64,000 nucleotides of DNA from Bacteroidales bacterium. GTDB lineage: Bacteria; Bacteroidota; Bacteroidia; Bacteroidales; UBA932. The stretch's first letter is position 1; each line of letters opens with the position of its first letter. Both the position numbers and the translations under genes were made by a program. The notes beneath the pieces were generated by a model. The model saw only the letters and a list, made by a program, of their open reading frames with translations, was not told the origin of the DNA and did not search any database. The DNA lies in the NCBI GenBank assembly GCA_017934185.1, contig JAGBJY010000060.1, forward strand, positions 1 through 64,000, given 5' to 3'. Positions 1-9,239 of this stretch are shown in pieces.

Positions 1-1486
1 CCGCGACGACCAGAACGACATCATCTACAAGACCAAGTAGGCCAAGTTCAACGCCGTGATAGACAAGGTAGTGGAGCTTTCCAATGCCGGACGTCCGGTG
101 CTGGTGGGTACTACGGATGTGGAAACCTCCGAACTGCTGGCCCGCATGATGCGGATGCGCGGCATCACCGCCAACGTCCTCAATGCCAAGGAACACGCCC
201 GTGAGGCCGAGATTGTGGCCCAGGCCGGTCACAAGGGCCGGGTTACCATTGCCACCAACATGGCCGGCCGTGGTACGGATATCAAGCTCACCCCGGAAGT
301 GAAGGCGGCAGGCGGCCTTGCCATCATCGGCACCACCCGTCACGACAGCCGCCGCGTGGACCGTCAGCTCCGTGGCCGTGCCGGCCGTCAGGGAGACCCC
401 GGTTCCAGCTGCTTCTACATTTCCCTGGAAGACGACCTCATGCGTAAGTTCGGCACCGAAAGAATTGCCGGCGTAGTGGACAAGATGGGCATGGCCGATG
501 ACGAAGCCCTGGTTTCCGGCATGCTTTCCCGCAGCATCGAGAACGCCCAGAAGAAAGTGGAAGAGAATCACTTCGGCTGGCGTAAACGCACCCTCGAATA
601 CGACGACGTGATGAATTTCCAGCGCGAAGCCGTGTATGCCCGCCGCCGCAACGCCCTCTCCGGAGAACGCATCGAGATTGACGTCCAAAACATGATGACG
701 GACACCGCCAACGTGATTGCCACCCAGTGCGAAGGCATGGCGTACGCCGACTTTGAGGAATACGTCATCGGCAAACTTTCCATAGACCTGGGCTTCACGC
801 CGGAGGAATATGCGCACCATAACAAGCCCGCAGAGGTGGCCCAGCGGCTGGCCGATCACATGCAGGAGGTGTATGAGCGCCGTATGAACTCCATGATAGA
901 GAAGGTGAATCCCGTCATCAAGCAGGTGTATGAGAAGCAGGGAAGCATGTACGAGAACATTGCCATTCCCATCTCCAACGGCAAACGCCAGCTCACCCTC
1001 TCGGTGAACCTGAAAAAGGCCTACGAGACCGAGAGCCGCGAAATTGCCAAGGCCCTGAGCCGCAATATCATCCTCTACTACATTGACGACTTCTGGAAAC
1101 AGCACCTCCGCGATATGGACGACCTTCGCCAGAGCGTGCAGAATGCCGCCTATGAGCAGAAAGACCCGCTGGTGGTGTATAAGCTGGAGAGCTACAACCT
1201 CTTCACCGAAATGCTGGAGAACCTGAATGAAAGCGTGCTAACGTTCCTCCTTCGCGCCTTTATTCCGCTGAGGGATGCTTCGGATGCCCGTGAGGCCCGT
1301 CCGGCCACCCAGCCCAACCGGAATTTGCAGCAGATGCGCACCAATGATCCTTCCCAGCTCACTACCAACGGCGAGCAAAAGAGCCGGATGCCCGTGCGCG
1401 TAGACAAACACGTGGGCCGTAATGACCCTTGCCCCTGTGGCAGCGGGCTCAAGTATAAGAACTGCCACGGAAAAGGAATTGTATAG
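1..1486 (+). CDS. secA: Protein translocase ATPase SecA, C-terminal half, with an in-frame stop
   Basis: SecA is the ATPase that drives preproteins through the SecYEG channel. The frame enters from the left edge. It carries the second nucleotide-binding fold (TNMAGRGTDIKL near 255-295, RQLRGRAGRQGDPG near 362-400), the helical scaffold/wing region, and a C-terminal zinc-binding tail (CPCGSGLKYKNCHG, 1429-1470) that binds SecB or ribosomes in the family. Codons 2-37 also read as SecA (IIYKTK), but codon 38-40 is TAG, where relatives have a sense codon (KTKREK-type). A start after the stop (GTG at 56) would lack the first ATPase fold. TAG also ends this gene at 1484-1486, so recoding is unlikely. 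The stop is a sequencing error, a real nonsense mutation or a second broken copy. Family assignment is very secure. Confidence 0.93.
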
Positions 1487-1532
1487 CAAAACAATATTTT
1501 ATATCTAACCAAATTAAAAAAGTGTTTTTATC

Positions 1533-3674
1533 ATGAAGAAATTAGCTTATGTGACAGCACTGCTTGCTGCCGTTTGTATGATTTCTTGCGAAAACAAGGG
1601 TGAAGAGCCTACCGGTGCAGAAACCGATGGCCCCGTTCAGGTCTTCAATCCCAGCAAAGCCGATTCTTATAACGGCTATGCCGAGATTTCCGTTCCCCTT
1701 GGAACCACGGAAATCCATGTTATCAACCACGCCGGTCGCGATGCCCAGGGTAAGTTTGTGAACCCTACGGAGCAGGTGATTGCCGTGGACCCCATCCCTG
1801 CCAAAGCTGTGGACGGCAAGGATGTTGAGCCTTTCGGTATTGTGAAACTCGCTTTCACTTCCAAGGTCCCCACCATGTACAGCGTGTACTACAAAGCCGG
1901 CTCCACTCCGGCAACCAAGGCCGATGAGAACGCCAAGGAAGAGGATGTGTACACCCTGGAAGACTTCCCGGTGGACAAGATTGAATTCGGCGCCTTCGGC
2001 ACCACCCGTTATGTCCAGATGCCCTGGAGCTTCGCTTTCTTCCAGGGTGGGGAAAAGAACGGCCAGCGCCAGTATCCCAAGGATGTGGTGTATTACGACG
2101 CTGCTCATAACCATACCCTCCGTTATACCTTCGCCTATGAAGGAGCGGGCAGCAGTTTTGGCTATGTGCTCACCGAATCTTACAAAGTGGTTGATTACAA
2201 AGTGGTTGAGGCTTTGTATAACTATTGTGTCGGCTGCGGCAACTGCCCTTATTGCATGCCTTGGGGCTGCTCCTGCGGCTGCGGCAGCACCAATCCCGAC
2301 TTCCATGCTTCCGGTGACACCACCGGCAACGCCGGCGAAGATGATGTGGTCATCGGCGGCGAAGGCGGCAGCGAAGAAAACCAGCCCATCGTGTACGAGG
2401 GCGGTGAAGACGGCGAAAATGGTGAAGGTACGCACACCCCTGTGGTGCTTGTGGACCCTCACGGTACCATTATCGTGGACTACGACAACTCCAACATCAA
2501 TGCAGTAACCCTCCCTGAGCCCGCTTCCTATGTTACCACCAGCGAGGACCAGACCTTCTATCACTCCAGCGGTGTGGTGATGTTTGACGACAGCTGGCCC
2601 GCCAGCCCGGTGCGCACCAGCGCCTACGACTCCGACTTCAACGACGTGGTGGTGGATTACGACATTGAGGCCAAGACCGTAGCCGACAACATCCTCGAAA
2701 GCGAGGGTTGGCGCGAGCAGGTGAAGGTGGTCCTCCATGTCCGTGCCATCGGCGGTGAAAACCCCGAGCGCGTGGGCCTCATCCTGGAAGGCTTCAACCT
2801 GGACAATGTGGCGTCCATCGAGGAGTACAAGACCCTGGACAGCTGGCAGAACGCCCACGGTGAACTGCCCACTTCCCAGCACATGAACGCCGTGAAGGAG
2901 AACTCCTTCCAGGTGAAGGTGAATAGCCTGCGTCCCCTCAGCGAAGTGGGCCAGCTTTTCCGTTACCGTGAGACCGGCAGCGGTGCCGGTACGGCTACCT
3001 ATAATTATGTGAACAACGGCCAGAGCCAGGAGCACGTCTTCAACCCCGCCCTCAAGCAGTACGCCGCCTGGGGTGGTGCCCATGCAGACCAGTACGATGC
3101 CGCTGCCCTGGAACAGGCTTACAAAGAGGTGGGCCAGAACTTCTCCAATATCCAGTCCCGCGTGTTCTACAACACCGTTCCCGGTTATGTGAATGTGGCC
3201 GGCGGTCTGTACACCTACACCGTGATATACAATATGAAGGCCCGTGCCGAGATGGATCCCGCCGCCCGCGAAGCCGTCAAGAAGAACATGATTGACGCCG
3301 TGGTGAACACCACCTCCCAGAACTTCTACATTGTATCCAAGTCCGGTGGCCAGTATTACCCCATCCATCTGAAGGGTTATACGCCTGCCGACTTCCCCGT
3401 GAAGGGCTTCGGCACCGGCAACACCTACAAGGACCGTTACGAAGCGGGCAAGGCCGGCAAGTCCTACCTGAACGCCACCATCCCGTACTGCACCACTGAC
3501 AACCTGGTGTGGGCCTTCAAGTGTCCTACCCTTACCAAGCACGCTTGGGAAAAGATGGCCTTTGGCAAGGCTTATCCCAACTACGAAGCCTGGGTGCGCT
3601 CCAACGGTGCCGAACACCAGGATTGGTACAAGGATGCCGACGTGAACGGAACCCTCCTCACCTGCTGGTGGTAG
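1533..3674 (+). CDS. LruC-domain (DUF4842) lipoprotein with a cysteine cluster
   Basis: Predicted exported lipoprotein of 713 residues. The signal peptide ends in a lipobox with Cys19 (CMISC). The C-terminal half, about residues 345-700, matches the LruC/DUF4842 type seen in Bacteroidota surface proteins; the hallmark YDSDFNDVVVDY lies near residue 366. Between the N-terminal beta-rich part and this domain, about residues 232-252, is a run with seven cysteines (CVGCGNCPYC followed by GCSCGC), then a Gly/Glu/Asp-rich linker. The cysteine run could bind a metal or form disulfides outside the cell; this is inference. The gene stands alone, 46 bp after secA, and is followed by a dispersed repeat. 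Its molecular function is unknown; the LruC name comes from a Leptospira lipoprotein. Confidence 0.8.
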   Translation: MKKLAYVTALLAAVCMISCENKGEEPTGAETDGPVQVFNPSKADSYNGYAEISVPLGTTEIHVINHAGRDAQGKFVNPTEQVIAVDPIPAKAVDGKDVEPFGIVKLAFTSKVPTMYSVYYKAGSTPATKADENAKEEDVYTLEDFPVDKIEFGAFGTTRYVQMPWSFAFFQGGEKNGQRQYPKDVVYYDAAHNHTLRYTFAYEGAGSSFGYVLTESYKVVDYKVVEALYNYCVGCGNCPYCMPWGCSCGCGSTNPDFHASGDTTGNAGEDDVVIGGEGGSEENQPIVYEGGEDGENGEGTHTPVVLVDPHGTIIVDYDNSNINAVTLPEPASYVTTSEDQTFYHSSGVVMFDDSWPASPVRTSAYDSDFNDVVVDYDIEAKTVADNILESEGWREQVKVVLHVRAIGGENPERVGLILEGFNLDNVASIEEYKTLDSWQNAHGELPTSQHMNAVKENSFQVKVNSLRPLSEVGQLFRYRETGSGAGTATYNYVNNGQSQEHVFNPALKQYAAWGGAHADQYDAAALEQAYKEVGQNFSNIQSRVFYNTVPGYVNVAGGLYTYTVIYNMKARAEMDPAAREAVKKNMIDAVVNTTSQNFYIVSKSGGQYYPIHLKGYTPADFPVKGFGTGNTYKDRYEAGKAGKSYLNATIPYCTTDNLVWAFKCPTLTKHAWEKMAFGKAYPNYEAWVRSNGAEHQDWYKDADVNGTLLTCWW

Positions 3675-3686
3675 ATCCTTTTGTTC

Positions 3687-3713
3687 TGTCATTCTGAGCG
3701 AAGCGAAGAATCT
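3687..3713. repeat. Dispersed 27-bp repeat, copy 1 (single arm)
   Basis: A 27-bp unit beginning TGTCATTCTGAGCG and ending CGAAGAATCT follows the LruC gene. An identical 27 bases recur at 13389-13415, also just after a stop codon. The string GATCCTT precedes both copies (3674-3680 and 13361-13367). Here the opposing arm is mostly missing. Confidence 0.8.
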
Positions 3714-3726
3714 CAACTTCAATTAA

Positions 3727-4920
3727 TTGGAATACTATACTCTTAGCAGGTACGCCTACCTGAAATATTATGTCCTGATCCTGTACTACCGGCTGGCTGA
3801 ATACCCGCCGGTAGTCCGGGCTTGGGCTATCTTTGCAACCATAGCGCTGCTGGTAATTGTCTTCATCATGATTCACAACCTGGTGAAGGCTTTCTCCAGT
3901 GCGGCCGATGCCCGTCAGGTGCAGAAAGCCCATGAGAAGTACTACCAGCCCATGAAGCAGGTGGCCCTTACCACCCGTGCCATGGACAATGCAGAGATTA
4001 TCCAGCTGCTGGGCCTGCCTAAGAATTTCAAAATGAAGGAAAAACAGAACCGCCGCCTGTTTCCTGTGCTGCAGGAACTGTACATGGAAGTGCATGACAG
4101 CATGAGCCGCATCAACTGGCAGCGTCTGCTGCAGGTGCTCAAGATGCCGGCCTATTTTGAGGCTCAGGTCCGTTCTTCCTCCATGCGCAAGCGCGTTCTG
4201 GCTTTCAAGAATGTGAGCGCCATCGACGCCAACCTCAAGGAAGCAACCGCTTCCCGTTACCTGTATTCCAAGAACCGGAAACTGCAAAACTGCGCCCGTA
4301 TCCACACGGCCCAGTTCGGGACTTCCTATCCGTTCAAGGCCCTGGAGGAAGATCCCAATCTGGTTTTCACCGAGGAACTGATGGTCAAGTACCACAATGT
4401 GCTTGTGTACCGCAAGCAGAACGGGCTCACCATCCCGAACCTCATCCGTTGGGTGAACAGGGTCCCCGTGAACGAGGAACTGCGCCTGTTCGCCATCAAC
4501 GAAATCCGTATTTTCCAGCATCGCGAAGACTGTGAGGAGCTGCTGGGCCTGTTGCAGAACAGCCGCGATGAGAAAGTCTCCTGTGCCATTATCAAGGCCC
4601 TGGGAGAGATGGACTATGTCCCCGCAGAAAAAGAGTTTCTGCGCCGTTACCTTACGGCTTCCTTCAATGAGCGCCAGACGCTGGCGGAAGCTTTGGGTGA
4701 CATCAATTCCGGTTCTCCGGAGGTGCTCCAGTTCCTGGTGGACGACTTTAAACAGACCTCCGACTACCTTACCCGCATGAAAGTGCTCCGCGTGATTCAC
4801 GACTATGGAAAGCGCGGGAAGGATGCCTTTGATGCGCTCCGTCTCCAGGCGCGTCCGGAATATTCCATCTACTTTGAGCATATAGATTGTAACCTGATAG
4901 ACAGCCGACGGTATGCCTGA
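3727..4920 (+). CDS. Membrane-anchored HEAT-repeat protein of the exopolysaccharide-like locus
   Basis: A 397-residue protein with one strong N-terminal membrane helix (about residues 31-58, rich in I, L, V) followed by a soluble, helical, repeat-like body. The last 150 residues look like HEAT repeats (for example ELLGLLQNSRDEKVSCAIIK). HEAT proteins are scaffolds. The start is taken as TTG at 3727 because an in-frame TAA lies directly upstream, although a later start remains possible. The gene overlaps the glycosyltransferase by 8 bp, so the two are probably translationally coupled. An inner-membrane scaffold or regulator for the synthase is inferred from context only. Confidence 0.72.
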   Translation: MEYYTLSRYAYLKYYVLILYYRLAEYPPVVRAWAIFATIALLVIVFIMIHNLVKAFSSAADARQVQKAHEKYYQPMKQVALTTRAMDNAEIIQLLGLPKNFKMKEKQNRRLFPVLQELYMEVHDSMSRINWQRLLQVLKMPAYFEAQVRSSSMRKRVLAFKNVSAIDANLKEATASRYLYSKNRKLQNCARIHTAQFGTSYPFKALEEDPNLVFTEELMVKYHNVLVYRKQNGLTIPNLIRWVNRVPVNEELRLFAINEIRIFQHREDCEELLGLLQNSRDEKVSCAIIKALGEMDYVPAEKEFLRRYLTASFNERQTLAEALGDINSGSPEVLQFLVDDFKQTSDYLTRMKVLRVIHDYGKRGKDAFDALRLQARPEYSIYFEHIDCNLIDSRRYA

Positions 4921-6427
4921 GTGGATGATAGACTTTTTCAGTTACTTTGTAATTGTATATTCGGCCTTTGTGATATTCTCCTATATCTCAATGGCTCTTC
5001 TGGCCTATTTGGAGCACAGGCAGCATTATACCTACCACGACGACAAATACACCATCGAGGAACTGCGCCACTCTCCCTACACCCCGGGCATTTCCATTGT
5101 TGCGCCCGCGTACAATGAAGAGAAGACGGTTATCACCAATGTGAGTTCCCTCCTCAGTCTGGATTATCCCGACTTTGAAGTGGTCATCGTGAATGACGGT
5201 TCCAAGGACAAGACGCTGGAACTGCTCATAGAGAATTTCGACTTGGTCAAGGTACCTTATGCCTACATAGAGAAAATCAAGACCAAGCCTTTCAAGGGAT
5301 TGTACAAAACCAAGAGCGACAACCCCGCCTTCAAGCGTCTTACCGTTGTGGACAAAGTGAACGGCGGAACCAAGGCCGATGCCTCCAATGCCGGCGTGAA
5401 CGTGGTTTCCAACAAATACTTTGTGTGCACGGACGTGGACTGCGTATTGGATAAATACGCCCTCTACCGAATAATCTGGCCCACCATGTCGTCCAACCGG
5501 CGCGTGATTGCCGTGAGCGCCACCATGCGCATGTCCAACGGCAGTATCGTAGAGAACGGACAGATGGTGGAAACCCATCCGCCCCATAGCCTGATACCGC
5601 TTTTCCAGGACTTGGAATATACCCGCAGCTTCCTTATCGGCAAAACGGCCCTGAGCCGTCTCAATGCCATGCAGAACGTTTCCGGCGGCTTTGGTATGTT
5701 TGACCGGGAAGTGGTCATCCGCGCAGGCGGTTACGACGGAGACTCCTTTGCCGAAGACATGGACATGGTGGCCCGTATGATTCGCTACATGTGTGACGCC
5801 GGCGAAGACTACACCGTGGTGCAGATTCCCGAGACCTGCTGCTGGACGGAAGGACCGCCCAACTTCAAAGTGCTCAACCGTCAGCGTACGCGTTGGGGCC
5901 GCGGTCTGTTCCAGTTTTTCACGGTGCACCGGGATATGGTGTTCAACAAGAACTACAGGCAATACGGACTGCTCACCCTGCCGTATATCCTTATCTTTGA
6001 ACTGCTGGCCCCGGTGATTGAGTTCTCCGGCTACATCATGGTTCTCTGGCTGCTGGTGAACATGGCCATTAACTGGCACACCATCTGGATAGCCTTCCTG
6101 GGCCTCTATGTCTTTGCCCAGGCGCTGACCACCGTCATTGTGGCCTATGACCTCTATGTAGGAACGGCCTTCAAACGGAAGATGGACTACCTGTGGTTCT
6201 TCCTGGCTTCAATGCTGGAACCTATTATGTATCACCCCATCAACGTTTTCTTCTCCATCCGCGGATACATCAAGCAAATGCTGGGTACCCAGATGGTATG
6301 GGGCAACATGACCCGTAAGGGCGTGCAGTCGGCCAAACCCGCTGCGGCCCCGGCCGGCACCACGGCTCCCGCAGTGGAGAGCACGCCCCAGGAAAAGCCC
6401 GCTACCCCTGAGAATACCGGTGCGTAA
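4913..6427 (+). CDS. Processive family-2 glycosyltransferase (PgaC/hyaluronan-synthase-like)
   Basis: Inner-membrane polysaccharide synthase, 504 residues. An N-terminal membrane helix (about 8-32) is followed by a GT-A catalytic domain: VIVNDGSKDKT near residue 93, CTDVDC (metal/nucleotide-sugar binding) near 172, the catalytic-base region AEDMDM near 281, and RQRTRW near 323. The Q-x-x-R-W motif marks processive synthases such as PgaC, BcsA and HasA. Three or four membrane helices follow (about 355-455), then a Pro/Ala-rich tail. There is no PilZ domain, so c-di-GMP control is not evident. The gene overlaps both neighbours by 8 bp. The TPR/barrel gene next to it argues for a secreted homopolymer; the sugar cannot be told. 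Confidence 0.85.
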   Translation: MPEWMIDFFSYFVIVYSAFVIFSYISMALLAYLEHRQHYTYHDDKYTIEELRHSPYTPGISIVAPAYNEEKTVITNVSSLLSLDYPDFEVVIVNDGSKDKTLELLIENFDLVKVPYAYIEKIKTKPFKGLYKTKSDNPAFKRLTVVDKVNGGTKADASNAGVNVVSNKYFVCTDVDCVLDKYALYRIIWPTMSSNRRVIAVSATMRMSNGSIVENGQMVETHPPHSLIPLFQDLEYTRSFLIGKTALSRLNAMQNVSGGFGMFDREVVIRAGGYDGDSFAEDMDMVARMIRYMCDAGEDYTVVQIPETCCWTEGPPNFKVLNRQRTRWGRGLFQFFTVHRDMVFNKNYRQYGLLTLPYILIFELLAPVIEFSGYIMVLWLLVNMAINWHTIWIAFLGLYVFAQALTTVIVAYDLYVGTAFKRKMDYLWFFLASMLEPIMYHPINVFFSIRGYIKQMLGTQMVWGNMTRKGVQSAKPAAAPAGTTAPAVESTPQEKPATPENTGA

Positions 6428-9239
6428 GTATCTCCTCATACTGATGATGGTGGTCCTCACGGCTGCCGCTCCGCCCCAGAAGAAGGTGGTGAAGGAACTC
6501 CTGCACCGCAGGCAGTCGCCGTCGGAGTACGTGGAACAGATTACCAATTTCTTCTCCCAGCACCGTTGGGCCAAGGGAAAGGAACTGCTGGATGAGGCGC
6601 TGGAACTGTATCCGGACGACGCCCCGCTCCAATACCAGGCCGGCCGCTACTGGTGGAATGCCAAGTCTTATGACAAGTGCCGCTATCATCTGGTGAAGGC
6701 CGTGGGTATCAATTACCATTACGTGGATGCCAAGAGCATGCTGGTGAATGTTGAAGAAATCACCGGAAACTACTCCAGTGCCATCTGCTATGTGAATGAG
6801 CTTCTGGAAGTGAACCCCTACTGGAAAGGCCTCTGGCTCAGGAAGGTGGACCTGTATAAGAAGATGGGCAATTTTGAGGAGGCCAATACGCTGCTGAAGC
6901 GTCTTTCCATCATCTATCCCAACGATGCTTCCATCGACGGGGACTTCTTTGACGTTTTGGAAACAACCTATCAGCAGGCGCGGGTAAGCGGTGACCTTAC
7001 CGCCGCCGAGGATGCCCTCCGGGAAATTGTTCGCATCACTCCCAATGATGCCGATTATCAGTTGGCGTATGCCAATATCCTCATCCGCAAGGGTAAAATG
7101 AACGATGCCCTGGACAACCTCATGTCGGCCGTAAATGCCAACCCCGGCAATGTGCCCCTCATCAAGAAGGCTACGGACATTCTGATGGAAACCGGCCGCA
7201 GCACGGGCGCACTGGCGCTGGTGCGCGGCCAAATGGCCCAAAACAAGTCTCCCGAACTTCGCCGCCTGTACGATGCGCTGCTCAACGAGACCGCCTACAT
7301 GGAGAACGAGTCAGACCCTTATCAGCTCTATGTCCGCGTGTACAACCAGGACCACAGCATGGAATCGCTCCAGTACCTGCTCACCCAGTCGGTGAAACGC
7401 GGATACTTTGACGATGCCCTCTATTATATTAAGGAGATGCGCAAGCGCAGGGGAGAGAGCCCCCGCTGGGACATGATGGAGTACGATGTGTACACCCGGA
7501 TGGGACGCACCGAGAGTGCCGCCAAGGTGATGAACGAGGCCCTGGTGAAATTCCCGGACGACTACGACATCAATCTCTCATGCAGCCGCGTACGGCTCTC
7601 TGAGGCCGGTGATGCCATGTCGGAAGAGCGTTATTCCACCGCTATCCCGCTCTTGGAATGGTTGTATAACCACACCGTAGATCCGGACCTCAAGGCCATA
7701 GCCGTCCGTCGTCTGGCCGTATGTTACCGGGAGGCCAACCTGCCTGACAAAGCCGTCGCCATGCTCAAGGAACGTCTGAAGACGGATCCGGAGTATCAGG
7801 TTACCATGGACTATGCTTCGCTGCTTGTCAAGCAGGGGAAACCTGAAGCGGCCATCCTGGCGCTCCAGGCTTCCTATAATGACGCCACGGATTCGCTGGC
7901 CGTCCAAATGCTGGGCAGTGCCATCAAGGAAACCGTTTATCCCTATGTCAAGGAGCGCTTGGAAAAAGGTGCCCTTACCGGGCTGCAGCCCCTGACAGAC
8001 CTTATTTTGGCCGTAGATCCCACGGATTATTGGGGACTGCGCTATTCGCTGAGGACGGCGGAAGACCCTCTCCCGTATGCCGTACGGGGCGTTGAGGCCT
8101 ATCCCGACGACCTTACCTTTCCCATCAAAGCCGCCAACGTGCTGGCCGAAAGAGGGCAGTACGATCTGGCCATTAATGTGCTCCGCGCTTATCTGGCCGA
8201 TTTCCCGGCCGATGACGACCTTCAGCGTGCCTATGCAGGCATTTCCGATACCTTTGCCAATAAACTCTTCAAGGAGAAGAACTTTGACAGGGCGGAAGCG
8301 GTGCTGGATTCGGCCCTGGCGGTGCGGCCGCTGGATCCCGGTGTCCGCTATACCCGCGGGCTGGTGTATGAAAAGAACAAGCAGTGGGATTCGGCCTATG
8401 TGTACCAGCGCAATTACCAGCCTTCCGTGCTGGAAGAAGACGAGTACAAGGCCAAAATGAACGGCCTTAGGGCCCGAACCCTTCGCAACAGTGCCGATGC
8501 CGGTGTGGACCTTTTCCGCTTTTCCGGAGCCAACACGCTCATGGCCATCGCCACGGTAGGGTATGCCCATTCCTGGGCCCGGAACGAGTTCCAGGCACGC
8601 GTTAACTATACCGGCCGGGATGCCGACTGGAGTGATGATCTCCAGATGTACAACTCGCTGGGCGGCCGCGGCTTGCAGCTGATGGGAGGCTTTACCCACC
8701 ACTTCGGAACGGGCTTCTCCATGGGGCTGTCGGCCGGATACGGCACCAAATATTTCCCCAAGGTGGTGGCCGATGTCACATCCACCATCCATTTCCCCCT
8801 GGATTGGGATATGGACATAGCCATGCAACTGCGCTATCTGCCGGACGAATCCGTTATGGCGGCCCTTAACCTGGGCGCAACGCACACCTGGGCGAATATG
8901 TACGCCGGCGCACGTTTTACCTCGGGTTTCCTGGACGGAAAAATCTTCTTCAACGGCAGCGCCCGTTACCGTTTTTACCCGTTTGAAGCGGGACGGACCT
9001 TTGTGGAAGTACAGGCCGGTGCGGGTACTGCACCGGAAATTTCCCTCCTCAATTACTATTACAGCAGCAATGTGTTCAATCATCTGAATTCTTTTGCTGC
9101 GGCCTCCTTCTCCTGGGCGGTCAGTTACAATCTGTCCCTCCAGCTCTCCGGTACCTGGAGCACCCTTTATAACCAGACCACCTCTGTCACTTTCCGTAAC
9201 ATGTTCTTGGCCCATGTCTCTGCCTCGTTTATTTTCTAG
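6420..9239 (+). CDS. TPR-repeat protein with C-terminal outer-membrane beta-barrel (PgaA-like architecture)
   Basis: A 939-residue exported protein. The GTG start at 6420 overlaps the synthase stop and gives a signal peptide (LLILMMVVLTAAA). Residues about 30-690 are consecutive TPR helices (repeats such as ALELYPDDAPLQYQAGRYWW). Residues about 695-939 alternate polar and aromatic residues like a YaiO-type outer-membrane barrel and end in a terminal phenylalanine, the usual barrel-assembly signal. In PgaA and BcsC the TPR part guides polymer through the periplasm and the barrel is the exit pore. By analogy this would be the exporter of whatever the GT2 makes. Sequence kinship to PgaA itself was not testable here. 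Confidence 0.8.
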   Translation: MRKYLLILMMVVLTAAAPPQKKVVKELLHRRQSPSEYVEQITNFFSQHRWAKGKELLDEALELYPDDAPLQYQAGRYWWNAKSYDKCRYHLVKAVGINYHYVDAKSMLVNVEEITGNYSSAICYVNELLEVNPYWKGLWLRKVDLYKKMGNFEEANTLLKRLSIIYPNDASIDGDFFDVLETTYQQARVSGDLTAAEDALREIVRITPNDADYQLAYANILIRKGKMNDALDNLMSAVNANPGNVPLIKKATDILMETGRSTGALALVRGQMAQNKSPELRRLYDALLNETAYMENESDPYQLYVRVYNQDHSMESLQYLLTQSVKRGYFDDALYYIKEMRKRRGESPRWDMMEYDVYTRMGRTESAAKVMNEALVKFPDDYDINLSCSRVRLSEAGDAMSEERYSTAIPLLEWLYNHTVDPDLKAIAVRRLAVCYREANLPDKAVAMLKERLKTDPEYQVTMDYASLLVKQGKPEAAILALQASYNDATDSLAVQMLGSAIKETVYPYVKERLEKGALTGLQPLTDLILAVDPTDYWGLRYSLRTAEDPLPYAVRGVEAYPDDLTFPIKAANVLAERGQYDLAINVLRAYLADFPADDDLQRAYAGISDTFANKLFKEKNFDRAEAVLDSALAVRPLDPGVRYTRGLVYEKNKQWDSAYVYQRNYQPSVLEEDEYKAKMNGLRARTLRNSADAGVDLFRFSGANTLMAIATVGYAHSWARNEFQARVNYTGRDADWSDDLQMYNSLGGRGLQLMGGFTHHFGTGFSMGLSAGYGTKYFPKVVADVTSTIHFPLDWDMDIAMQLRYLPDESVMAALNLGATHTWANMYAGARFTSGFLDGKIFFNGSARYRFYPFEAGRTFVEVQAGAGTAPEISLLNYYYSSNVFNHLNSFAAASFSWAVSYNLSLQLSGTWSTLYNQTTSVTFRNMFLAHVSASFIF

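Noticed and set aside
38..40. Alternative genetic code (TAG as sense) to explain the secA stop
   Set aside because: TAG is the normal terminator of several intact genes here, including secA itself at 1484-1486, LruC and the RidA fusion.
1542..3722. 726-codon open frame on the minus strand opposite the LruC gene
   Set aside because: Runs of His, Val and Gly with no domain; mirrors codon bias of the plus-strand lipoprotein, which has a signal peptide and a known domain.
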